DNA from: Rostratula benghalensis
Lineage: Eukaryota > Chordata > Aves > Charadriiformes > Rostratulidae
Assembly (NCBI GenBank): GCA_013399305.1
Contig: VXAI01000019.1
Coordinates: 4,880,802 to 4,944,801, forward strand
DNA: 64,000 nucleotides
Direction: 5' to 3'
Below the pieces are notes generated by a model, which did not search any database, was not told the DNA's origin, and saw only the letters and a program-made list of their open reading frames with translations. Below are positions 1 to 10,085 of the stretch, one piece after another (within the stretch, counting starts at the first letter, position 1; the number at the start of each line of letters is the position of its first letter). The position numbers were made by a program, and so were the translations under genes.

Positions 1-162
1 TTGAACGTCTTCGTATCTTTGTTATTCTTCCACCAATTCAGCTGTTCTGATAAAAATAGAGTTAAATTTGAAGTCAGTTTGTTGCACTACCAGGTTGCAT
101 GAGTAATAGAGCAGAAGGTGACCCTACACCTAAAAATTACTCTTGGAGTTTAACTATCCTTA

Positions 163-267
163 AAGAAGATACTCTTCTTTAGAAGATATCTAGAAAGATA
201 TCTAGAAGATATCTAGAAAGATATCTATTCTTTAGAAGATATCTTCTATCCTTAGAAGATACTCTGC
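163..267. repeat. Short tandem/palindromic AGATATCT repeat block
   Basis: A 23-bp unit starting AGAAGATATCTAG occurs twice in perfect tandem (181-203 and 204-226). It is followed by a perfect 16-bp palindrome, TAGAAGATATCTTCTA (233-248), and flanked by diverged copies (AAGAAGATACTCTTC before, TTAGAAGATACTC after). Every unit centres on the self-complementary octamer AGATATCT, so both DNA strands and any RNA from here can fold into alternative hairpins. It probably arose by local slippage and duplication. No known element is recognised. Confidence 0.85.
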
Positions 268-954
268 AGCAATTAGCACAGTACCAATTACTTTGGAAGT
301 AACAAGTTTTGGGGAGAGTGATTAGGATATACCATACCTACAGAATTCAGGTTTCTACTGCCAACCATGTGGACACACTTAATTCCTAGAAACTAGATGC
401 GTCCGTAAAATGCTAGATTGCAAATAACATCCACTGAATAAAAAGGCCAGAAGTTTATAATTCTCTAAATTTTGTTCTCTGATAATCACTACAATGTATG
501 CTATTTTTAATAGCCTAATTTAGGCACTCTATTTAATAAGCTACGTAAAATAGATTTATGTCCTTCCACTAGAAAGAAATCAATTCTTCAGGCCATACTT
601 ATCATTTATATCATAAAGAATATTTTTTTGTGCCAAGAAATTAGTTATCCTGATTCCTACATTAATGGCAAGTTGCAATACCAGAAGTGACACAAGGATT
701 ATTATTTTTTTTAAAACATCCTTGATTTATACTATTTATACTGAAGACATCTGTTATATTTTGTGTCACTCCATATTGTGGCTCCAGGACAGTTAAAACT
801 TTCCCTTCCCTCCCCACTCCCCCCACCTCTACGCAAAGGCCCACCTCCTCATTTGTGACTACGGAAGGTCAAGTAGCAAGTCTCCATAAGTAAGCATTTC
901 AAACTTTTGAAACACAAAAGGAGAAGTTTTCTCTCTTCCCACCCTCCACTTAAA

Positions 955-1013
955 AAAACAAACCAAACCAACCCAAAACAACCCGAACCAAACCAAACCA
1001 AAACCCAACCCTC
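955..1013. repeat. (AACC)n-like low-complexity tract
   Basis: The plus strand is an imperfect array of AACCAAACC and AACCC words without any T. The complementary transcript strand of STOX2 therefore reads as GGTTT/GGGTT repeats, with many GG and GGG runs. This is simple-sequence DNA; the count and phase of units are irregular. Confidence 0.8.
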
Positions 1014-1178
1014 TTTTTCACTCGCTTAAATTTGCAAAATTGTGTCACAAACACGCACAGTGAAAATGACTGATTAGTGTTAATAATTCACAGATAGAGC
1101 TGAGGTCATCACTTGTCATGTTTGGCATGGGTTTTCCTCATGGTGATCCTGGCTGGTTACTTTCAGCAGTGGCTCAGG

Positions 1179-1184
1179 TTTATT
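1179..1184 (-). terminator. Candidate polyadenylation hexamer for STOX2
   Basis: The complement of TTTATT is AATAAA, the only canonical hexamer on the minus strand between the stop codon and the window edge. Using it would give a 3' UTR of only about 0.5 kb. It sits inside an A-rich stretch, which lowers confidence, and no strong GT-rich downstream element is obvious. A distal site outside the window is equally likely. Confidence 0.2.
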
Positions 1185-1641
1185 TTTTTTTTTGAAGTAA
1201 AAAAGCGATCAACTCTGCAGCAGAGTTTAGCCTCTGACTGGGGGCATCACACATCTGTGGCATTTTTTAAAAAAATGAAGTTGGCAACTGCATGGACATT
1301 GAAAATGCAGATTACACTTACAGTGTCTAGACTTTCATATATGTGCTCAGTTACAATTAAGTGAAGCAAAAAGTGTACATATTATCCCTACTGCTATTCT
1401 GTTGCTACAGAGCCGCAAATGTGAAAAGCAATACCTTGAAATAAAGATTTCTTTGTTGCCCCTAGTCTACATAGCAGCACAGTTTAAGTAAACACTAAAA
1501 CTGTGGTTGAGATGCTTCTTTTTTTTTTTTTTCTTTTTTTTTTTTTGTCTTCTCATTTTTCCCCAAAGATGTAAACATCAGTCCCAGTGTCGTAAACTTT
1601 GCTGTGTAGGATGAGACAGAAGATCCGAGGCAGGGTGATGG

Positions 1642-1837
1642 TCAGACACTAGTGACAGAAGCTTGCAGGCAGTTAGCAGGTTTCTGCAGTTTCTCAGCTT
1701 CGCTGCTTGGTGGCTCCGAGGTGGCTCTGAAGTTGAAGGTCGGGCCCACGCCACCGTGTGCAGGGCTCAGAGCCGGGTTCTGACGCCTGTTGCTTTCCAC
1801 GATACTGGAAGTGTTGGAGGCCAGGCTCTCACGAGTA
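1642..1837 (-). CDS. STOX2: STOX2 terminal coding exon (C-terminal 64 residues and stop)
   Basis: On the minus strand the acceptor reads TTTCTGTTCCAG, with the exon starting at 1837. The first base completes the Arg codon split by the 6441 donor (CG+T), and the frame continues T-R-E-S-L-A-S-N-T-S-S-I-V-E-S. It then runs through NRRQNPALSPAHGG and a FNFRA segment to end ...CLQASVTSV with TGA at 1644-1642. This agrees with the C-terminus of vertebrate STOX2 as I remember it, with scattered substitutions. The segment is Ser/Asn/Pro-rich and probably disordered. It has no long continuous ORF in its own frame and is found only by following the splice phase. Position 1838-1840 (CAG on the minus strand) is the acceptor. 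Confidence 0.93.
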
Positions 1838-2643
1838 CTGGAACAGAAAAGAAATATATATACACCCTCTCATCTGTGACATGCCTACATACCTATTGAC
1901 CAGACAGGAAAGGAGAACAGAGTGGTTTAGAGTAGGTTTCCTGTGGTTGCAGGTAACGTCACCGTTGACGGTGGACATGTGGCTCCTCCAAAGCGGGTTG
2001 CAGAGGAGCTGGGCAGCCATGGGACTGTAACACAGGCACAGCACTGAGCAGGGCTGGAGCTGTCACACAAACACTAAGCTGAACCAGCACTGAGCATCTG
2101 GATTTTTCCACCCAAGGAAACAGCTTCAGTCTTGCACGTGGAACACTTTTTTTCCCGGACTGGAGCATTTTTGCAGAAAGTAACTTCATCAGCTCGGGTC
2201 TGTGACAAGGCAGAGCTGGGAGAGTAATCATGCAACACAGCTGCCTCTGTCATCTCCTCTTCTACCTCTGTCTCTTTACACAAAATATTAACTAAAAATG
2301 CTACTTTAAATCCAATAATGCTTCAGTTTTGCTTTGCAGCTGAGACAGCTGCAACTTACAAGACACTGAGAGATCTTTACTGCCTGGTTGGGGATCGTGC
2401 CCTGAACAACAACTGGTGCTGCTATTTCATTCATAAAATGGACAATGTTCCCTTAGTTCCAACATATCACTTATCCAGGGGAGTGACAGGACACCTGGCA
2501 TTTTTAAAGACTAAGCCTTCTAATGATACATCTGAGCCTGTATTTTCACCTATGGCTTTTACAAAACTCAGCCAAGATACGCTAGGGCTCAGTTTCATTT
2601 TACCATTACTCCTCTTTTTGTTCTCTTCCTGCTATTAATAATT

Positions 2644-2738
2644 CTTGATCTAGGGGGAGGGGTCCCTGCCCATGGCAGGGGGGTTGGAACTCAATGATCT
2701 TTAAGGTCCCTTCCAACTCAAACCATTCTATGACTCCA
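2644..2738 (+). mobile_element. CR1 LINE 3'-end fragment
   Basis: The plus strand carries the standard avian CR1 terminus. A 'CCCTGCCCATGGCAGGGGGG' stem precedes 'TTGGAACTCAATGATCTTTAAGG', 'TCCCTTCCAACTCAAACC' and the tail ATTCTATGACT. Only about 95 bp survive, a typical 5'-truncated copy of a non-LTR retrotransposon. Inserted in STOX2 intron 3, antisense to the gene. Confidence 0.9.
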
Positions 2739-3935
2739 TCCCCAAATAACGTGTTCCTGTGCAGAAAGAGATTGGGTTTTCCAACAGCCTTGTGGTCCCT
2801 GGTTATGAATCCTTCACCTGTATCCCTACTTCTTTGCAAAATGCTATTGGAGATGTTTACAAAGGAATTTAGAGGACTGCATGGATTTGTTAATTAAGCA
2901 CTAGAAACGAAGATACTAAGGACAGAGTTTCGTAGCTGGTTAAAATTCAACCTAAATTTACCTGCTACTGAAAAGGGCAGCTCTTGCCTGCATTGTGTGG
3001 ACCTGACCCTGCTACATGTTCCTGCTGCTTCCCTGTTGCTGGGCCTTGCAGCCAGCCAGATCAGGGACTGCTTTCAGTTAAATACTAGCCCTAAAAATAA
3101 AAAAAAAAGATTAAAAAAAAGAAGAAGAAAAAAAAAATATTAATTAGTGCTAGCTTCAGGGCAAGAGTAAGAATGCACAGCTTTGGATGTGGCAGGGGAG
3201 AAATCTGTCAGCACATGGCATAGGGGAAGGAAGAAACACCTCGTTTAGCTGCAGGGCAGGTTTAAAACATGGTAAACTGACTGAATCTGGAAAATCAATG
3301 ATGCTTTTAGGAGAACTCTGGTAGATCTTTTAAATTTATCAAAATAGTACTGATCATCATCTGCCAATTATCACCTTACTGTCAGTACTTGCCAGCAGCT
3401 GTGAGGGGTGATGCACCCAGCAGATCTCTGTGAGCTGCAATGACCTGTGGTGCACTCCTGTTGCTCCTCTTTTGATTCCTCTGCCTCTGCTTTTTTAATT
3501 AAAACAGATGCAACCTTTGTTTTTCAGAGATCACTCGGTATTGTATCATTCTTTATGGGACTCCAGATCATCCAACATTTTCAATTCTGGTATGACAAAC
3601 TGACCATCACAACACGCATACACAAAGACTGCAAGTGAGAATTCTGCATACAGAGTATCGCCAAAGTTAGCTCTTTCTTCAGGTGAGAGAAGAGCAGCGG
3701 TACTATATAAGCTCTGAAAATAAAGGAATAAAATGAGTATGGACAGCTAACATTTACTATATACATAGCTTGCATAAAAACAATGCACAAAAACCTGCAA
3801 GGCTGTTTTTCCCAGTGGTGACGTGATCACGATTTTCACACACAAAATACTTTTGAAAGTCAAATGAAATGACCATTGCAAATCTCCTTGACTACAACCT
3901 GGATTATGGTTTTTGTTTTGTTGTTTTTCCCCCTC

Positions 3936-3948
3936 NNNNNNNNNNNNN
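3936..3948. other. Assembly gap (13 N)
   Basis: Thirteen undetermined bases directly after a T/C-rich run ending CCCCCTC. An ORF translation crossing it is not meaningful. Confidence 0.99.
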
Positions 3949-6360
3949 AAATTGTCACACTTCCATCATGCTTTTCAAAAACAAACCTTTTCTTTCACAG
4001 TGTAGAAGTGGCAATTCGGATTCCCCACGCATCACCGCACACTTTAGTTTAAATGAAAAGATACCCCCACACCTCAGGGAGCTGAGAGGTAGAACATCAA
4101 TGGAGGTTGGAAGGCTACCTGAGGAATATCACATCCTGTCCCTAAACTCTTCCCTAGGGATCTGCTAAGGGACACTGTCAGATCTAGCTGAATGTCACCA
4201 GAGGGATGCTGGAGAGGTTTTTTTTTAATTTTCCTTGAAAAGGGCTGCAGAGTACATTTTTTAGTTATAAGGTAGGGAAGTAATGACAGCCCAATAATTA
4301 CAGCCAAAGGGCTGAATTCACCCCCAGCTCAACTTATTTTTATAGACTTACACTAAAGAGTGACCAAAACTCAGCAAAATCATCCAATTTTATCATCAAT
4401 TCATCATTTCAGGTAATCAAAAAGCCTTTGAAATATCCAGACTATACACTAGTCTTACAAAACCAGTGCTCAAGAAAACCCTACAGAATGTCACTTCTTT
4501 TTTTTTAAGCTTACTTTATCTGGCCTTGCCAAAAAAAAAGAGAGATTTGTTAATAAGTAAATAGTAAAATAAAAAAAAAAAGGTGTGTGGAACACAATCA
4601 TTATTAAAAGCTGTGTGGCTCCTTCTCTTTTGATCTAAACAAAGTGGTCTAGCAAAACTAAATCCAGAATTCTGCCTGTGTTCTGCTCTCTGCTAGCTAA
4701 GTTTAAGATTAACAACAACAGAAATGTTAGCTTTTGTGTAAATAATTAGGGAAAGACATGTCTGCCTTTGCATTAACACCAGCTTGATAGTCAGCTAGGA
4801 AGGGCTAGCAAAATAATAGTCTGAAAAGCAATTTTTATCCAGTCGACATCGTTTCCTGGAGGTGAAATTCTCTCTGCGGAGTGAGATGGGCTGGGCAAGA
4901 AGAAGCACCACCATATACTCCCCCCAGAAACTGACAGCAAATATAGCACTTCAACTAAAAGAAGAGATTACATTTTAAAAAGAACAGTGCAAACAGCCTC
5001 ATACAACAGTTGTACGTGAGAAAGATGGCAAGCACCCGCAGAACAATCAATAACAGGAACATACTCAAAACTTGACGTTTCTTTTTTAAGCTGGACTCAG
5101 TGTAAGTGGCACAATTTACTTAAATTTTTTTCTCAGAAAAAATTATACATGTTAGAAGCCTGCTCTAGTCTGATAATCCCTGCACGCTGCAACGGGCCCA
5201 AAGATTACCTCCTTGTCATTAACATCAAGTGGGAGTAGCCATAAAATCCAAAGGGATTTATTCAAAAGTGACATAACTTTAAATGAAAAGGAAATTTACT
5301 CCTGTGTAAAAGCAGGAAATCCTTCACGTGCCTTTTTGAGATCCTTCGCTGTAGATTAAAAAAAATGTAATAATTCTAAGGAGTAAGAACACCTTTTACA
5401 GGGGGAAAAAAAAAGGCAACACAAAACCCCCCCAAACCATTTTCTCTTTCACCTACTACAAATCCAGTCTTGGAGGTTTTATTTTTAAACACAGCCAATA
5501 AATAATTTAAGCTTAAGTAAGATGCTATAAGAGAGCTACCATTGTAAATTATTTCTGTGTTCTTAGAGTCATTGTTCTGAACTCTGAAGGGCTGCTATCC
5601 AGGGCAAACAAAACCAGGCAAGCTCCACTCCAGCAGGGACCCAGGACTGTCAGAGGCCAGAGAGAGAAAAAAGCAGGCTCGAGTGAAGGATTCTTAACCT
5701 GGAAATTCGTAGTTGTGAAATCTTCAGGGCAGGGAACGCACCAGCAACTCTCTCCTCCCTAAGTCTCTGAGATTCCTGGCATGGAAATGCCTAACCAGCA
5801 CCACCACAGGCAAAGATCTGGACAATATTCCCAAGTATTTTAGGCGAGACACCCCTCTCTGTTGATGCAGCGCTGGGTCATCTCTGAAGTTCAAATATCC
5901 TGAGCAGTTTCAGCCACGTGCAGGGAAACGGCTGTTCCAGTCCCACCAGTTTGGAATGGTGATAGATACACTTCCAAAATTTTTGAAGAAAACCAAAAAA
6001 GCCCAAACTCACAATAATCATCATGGTGGAGGTTTTTTTTGGTCTAAGGCAAAGATTATACCACCTAATCACACCTACTCTTCTTGACGGTCGCTTAAAG
6101 AGGAAGGGAAGGGGGGGAGTACACAGGAGCTCATTCCTTCTATTCTAAATGCAAACAAAAGTTTAATAAAATAAAAAAAAAAAGAAGGGATACAGGGAGG
6201 TTTTTCAGCAAATAGAAAATGAACTAATACAGAGTCAAAGCCGCAAATGGTCACTGGTGGGAAACCCACACATTTGAACAGCAGATTCCAGCGCTGTAGA
6301 AAACACTGCCTGGAAAGGTGTGAAATGGTTTAATACAGCCCTACGTTCCGTCAGCAACAT

Positions 6361-6382
6361 CACACACACACACACACACACA
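6361..6382. repeat. (CA)11 microsatellite
   Basis: Eleven perfect CA dinucleotides on the plus strand. On the STOX2 pre-mRNA this is (UG)11, beginning about 59 nt downstream of the 5' splice site at 6442/6441. Likely length-polymorphic. Confidence 0.97.
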
Positions 6383-6441
6383 TTTCACTATAAAAACAAA
6401 CTTTCTAGTCTGTGAAGCTGCAATGAATGTGACAGTCCTAC

Positions 6442-8710
6442 CGTGGAGAGTTGAACCCGCTGTCCACAGTAATGCTGCTGCTGTCCATGCTGTCCAGGCG
6501 GGCCGAGTGGGTGGCTCTCTGGTTGTTGCTGTTTTCCGTTTCCTTCGGGGTGAGGAGGGTAAGATTCTTCTCAAACTTTCGCTGCAGATCCCTCTCCTTT
6601 TCTCTCTCTAGGAGCCACTGCATGGTGCCGACGTCATCCCTGTTTTTTTCTTCCTCGGCATTTTTGTTGGTTCCTTCCTCCGAGTCGTCGTCATCGGACA
6701 CGTTGTAGTAGTCGAAGGAGGCCTCCTGGTTCCCCGTTGTCTCCTGCTGTCTCTGTGAAAGGGGCACAACCTGTGTGACCGAGGTGACTATCGGCTGTTC
6801 AAGTTTCTCGCATCTGACCGGCAACGTGTCGGAGGGGGCCTTTTGATGGGGCTTTAGCAGGGGTGTGCTAGACTTATGATAGCTGTTCACAGCAAGGGTG
6901 TTGTGCAGAGGTTTGAAGAGTGTATCCTTGCTGAATATTTCTTTCCTTTTATCGAGGCTGCTGGATTCAGCGCCGTGGTGTTGAACCAGCCGCCCGTTCG
7001 CAATCACCTCTGGAGTCTGAGCAGAAACCGCTGAACCACCGCCACACGGGCCCTTCGGGGACTCCTCTTTGTGCACCCCGGGCTCCCTCGCAATGTGTTG
7101 GGACTGCCTTTCCACAGGAGTCAGTTTTTTGAGCCCCTCCGTCCCCGTCAGCGTGTCGTGATCCTCTTTATTCTTTCCCAGGGGTGACGGAGCGGTGAGC
7201 ACGGTCTCACTGGAGGTGTTGCACTGAAAATAGTCGTCGAGGGCAGACTTTGTCGTGCAGGAGTTGAGCTCGCTGTACGATGGCAAGTTCTCTGTAGGCT
7301 TGCTTTGTTCCAAAAGGCTGCAGGAACTGGGGGTTTCTACACTGCCACTTGCTATTTCGGGGATGCAAGTCTCTTTGTAGCTGGCAGATGAAATCAGAGC
7401 CCTTTGATGACTGAGAGACTGAGATGGCCTTAAGGTACTATCGTCAATGTACGTTTGGCTAGTTGTTTGGTCATCCGGGCTACAGCCTTCACCTATGTCT
7501 TCAGGTGTGCTTAAAGTAGCTGAGCCCAGAGGTCCCTTGGAGTTATCCATGGACCTAGACCTTTCTTTAGCCTTACTGGACCGCTCATTCCTCGATCTTC
7601 TATCCTGTGTATGGCTGTGGCTCCGATGGACCTTGGAGTGGGAGCTTCCCCTGGAAGGCTCAGGGAAAGGCATTTCAGTTCTTCTCTTGGCCAGCTCACC
7701 AGACACGTCCCACTCTGGGGTCATGGGAAAGTGAGATTCAATCATGTTAGGATTGCTGTGCATTATAAAATTATCTCCCTTGTGCTCTATTATAAAGCAG
7801 CCTTCCCGTGGGGATCGAGTCAAGGGATCATAGAACTCATACTCCCTTTCAGCAGGAATATCCAAATGAGAGCCATCTGATGGGTCTCCTTTGGACACCC
7901 GAGTCTTGCTGTGTGACCTCGATTTCCCATGAGACTTCCTGTGATTCCTGCTCTTTTTACTTCGTCCGCTGTGGTGAGCTGAAGATCCCGCTTTGCTTCG
8001 CTGAGCTTTTTCTTCTTCAAGTTTCTTCATTAGTGCAGTGTGCCTCATGACGTTTTCCACAGTCAAGTCTGGGTTAATGCGCCTGATAATCTCCATTTCT
8101 ACCTCTCTGGGTATAGTGGTGGGGGTGTCCTCATCCCTTAGCGGCCACTCCTCTGGAGGAAACTGGGCAGAGAAATTTGCCAACTGTTTTGTCTTGTCCT
8201 TCTTAAAACTTAATCGGAATAATTTGAGGCCAAATTTCTTAGACTGCTTTTCTACATCCTTAGGCTTCGTGAGCGTCTCTGCTTTGTAGGAAAAATTGAC
8301 AGTACTTTTACTTTTCTCAGTGGGAGGGACCTGGCATAACGAAGGAGGGCAGTACGAGTCTTTACAGTCTTTTGCTGATTTCCTCTGTAGGGTAGAGGCA
8401 TGCATGCTGTGCATGTCTTCTCTGCAACAGTGGCACGAGTCGCAGTGGTTTTTGGGTAGTGTTCGGTCCCTGACGCATCCCGAGGTGGAGGGAGTTATAG
8501 TTCCTTGTTGCGGAGAGGTACATTGAGACCTGTCAGGTATCCTCTCATCCAAATGGTACCATTTACTGTTAGTTCTTATGAGAGATGGTGTTATAAAGTA
8601 AGTCTGGGGGGTTACAATGAAATAACCATCCGGAGTTGGGTATATTTTCCTCTCCTGTACAAGCATATTCAAAGTATGTCGAAGGATTTCTGGACTGGGT
8701 GTTGGAACTC
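6442..8710 (-). CDS. STOX2: STOX2 large coding exon (second half of winged helix, basic and acidic linker regions)
   Basis: This exon of 2269 nt encodes about 755 residues in one open frame. The acceptor is TGTCCTTTCTAG (minus strand, ending at 8711). The exon opens GA-GTT-CCA and completes a Gly codon begun by the 15527 donor, giving G-V-P-T-P-S-P-E-I-L-R-H. The first 40 residues (EILRHTLNMLVQERKIY, DGYFIVTPQTYFIT) finish the storkhead-box winged-helix fold. Then follow a Cys cluster CDSCHCC (near 8444-8424), a basic KKFGLKLFRLSFKKDK segment, FSAQFPPEEWPLRDED and EIIRRINPDLTVENVMRH, a His/Ser/Arg/Lys-rich stretch (about 7970-7890), a second RSHSHTQDRRSRNERS region, and an acidic DYYNVSDDDDSEEG near 6700-6670. 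It ends VDSGFNSPR at donor CACG|GTAGGA. STOX2 is a nuclear winged-helix protein and paralogue of STOX1. Low-complexity stretches suggest disorder outside the DNA-binding domain. The open frame continues upstream to a Met at 8783, but those 24 residues are intronic. Opposite-strand ORFs are shadows. Confidence 0.97.
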
Positions 8711-9939
8711 CTAGAAAGGACAGTAAACACGTATCAGAGAGTGCACAAAATCGTTCAGAGCTCTCTGGCTCCCCCCTCCCCAAAACAAAAAGCTGTTTTC
8801 TCCAATGTGCAAGCCTGGAATATGCTGAACAAACAACTCCAGCAAAACACTTGGTTAGGCATTCTCTTCTCTGTTTGTTTTTCCACTTATCTCCTACACT
8901 TCATGCCTATCAATTATTAATTAAAGAGAAAGGAGGCCATTAATGGAGTGTTAAAAACAACAAAAAAAGAGAGACCTTCCAGCTACTTTCATGGTGCAGG
9001 TGATCTTAAGCTACAAGACGGAACCACTGGAAATCAAAGGCTATCAGGGGAAACTTTTCACTTTTATTCTTCTTCCAATTAAATATTTATATCCCAATTC
9101 ACCAGAACTATTTATTATAATGCCCAGTCATGTATAAAAAAGTGGTTATTTGTTACTTTGGATGCCTGAGTTGTTTTTACACAGAAGAATACTACATAGG
9201 AAAAAAAAAATCATTCCCCCCAAGAAGTCTTTTATCATAAACTTGATTGAACTGATTTCCTCTCCCATTAAAACATGTTTCAGCTACATCAGTTGCTCCA
9301 AAAAAGATGCACCTTGAATGATACAGTTCACCTTTTCCACTATGCTGGAAGTTACAGATTTAGCTCCTAAAAATTTGCTTCTAAGAGTTCCCTGCCTTCT
9401 GTGTGAGATGTGATGGGCAACACCTAAGTGCATGGTATCACATACTGAGAGGGGGACAAGTAGGACAACCCTGCATCAATGCCACGTGGCAGACCTGGTA
9501 TTGTGAGCCTGGTCATTCCCACCATCAGAATTCCTGCTGGGTTCAGTGGAGCAGAACCAAGCCTTCAATACTTTATTAGATAAAATACCAAGCGAGCATG
9601 CTGTGATAAGAATAAATTCCATCTAGAGCTAAGCAAACAAGAGATTTAGTTCACAAGCTAGTTATAAAAAATAAAATATTTATGCTCAGTAAGAAATAAA
9701 AATAATTTAAAAAAATTTCAGTGTAAAAAGCTATCTTGAATCAACATTTTGTTGACCTAAAATGCATTTTAACTTAATGATGGATACTGAGCTGGTTTAC
9801 AGTTTTAGAACTAGAAAATTTTTTTTCAAAAGTTTGGATGGCCTATTCTGAGCTTAAAAAGTCAGTATTATTTGCTCGGCATCTTACTTTTCTTTCCAAC
9901 AAAACTAATTCAGGAAAAAAAAAAATTGAGTCAGAGAGT

Positions 9940-10085
9940 AATTTAGGTTGGAAGGGACCTCATGAAGTCATCTGGTCAACAACCACTACTTATAGCTGGG
10001 CCAGCTTAGGTTAGGTTGGTAAGGGCCTTGTCAAGTCAAACTCTTGACTGTCATCTTCAAAAATGGCAACTCCAAGGAATTATGC
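9940..10085 (-). mobile_element. Degenerate CR1 LINE fragment
   Basis: On the plus strand the sequence 'TTTAGGTTGGAAGGGACCTC' is followed by a GTCATCTGGTCAAC segment, GGGCCAGCTTAGG, AGGGCCTTGTCAAGTC and a diverged 'ATCTTCAAAAATGGCAACTC'. This is the reverse complement of the avian CR1 3' region, so the element lies on the minus strand, in the same orientation as STOX2. The 3' tail (left side) is badly eroded, which suggests an old insertion. Boundaries are approximate. Confidence 0.75.

Larger units (their letters stand above)
1..1641 (-). other. STOX2: STOX2 3' untranslated region and/or downstream flank
   Basis: This stretch follows the STOX2 stop codon (TGA, complement of 1642-1644) with no further coding potential on the minus strand. 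On the transcript strand it holds two near-adjacent A-runs (complement of 1519-1546), a G/T-rich block (complement of 955-1013) and a repeated AGATATCT block (163-265). One AATAAA hexamer exists on the minus strand (complement of 1179-1184), with weaker ATTAAA hexamers near 532-537. The true 3' end cannot be fixed from sequence alone and may lie outside the window. Confidence 0.6.
1838..6441 (-). other. STOX2 intron between the large exon and the terminal exon
   Basis: This is a 4604-bp intron with donor GTAGGA (complement of 6441-6436) and acceptor TTCCAG (complement of 1843-1838). It contains a CR1 3'-end scrap at 2644-2738, a 13-base assembly gap at 3936-3948, A/T homopolymers and a (CA)11 microsatellite 59 bp inside the donor. 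ORFs of 60-106 codons on both strands show no recognisable protein similarity and are treated as chance. Confidence 0.85.

Noticed and set aside
7447..7880. Plus-strand ORFs opposite the STOX2 exon (7447-7734, 7611-7880 and others)
   Set aside because: They are antisense shadows of a long real coding exon. No domain or start context supports them.
6438..8783. The 781-codon open frame as a complete single-exon gene starting at Met 8783
   Set aside because: The first 24 residues have no STOX2 similarity and are separated by a clear TTTCTAG acceptor at 8711. The frame ends at TAG inside the GTAGGA donor. The exon limits are 6442-8710.
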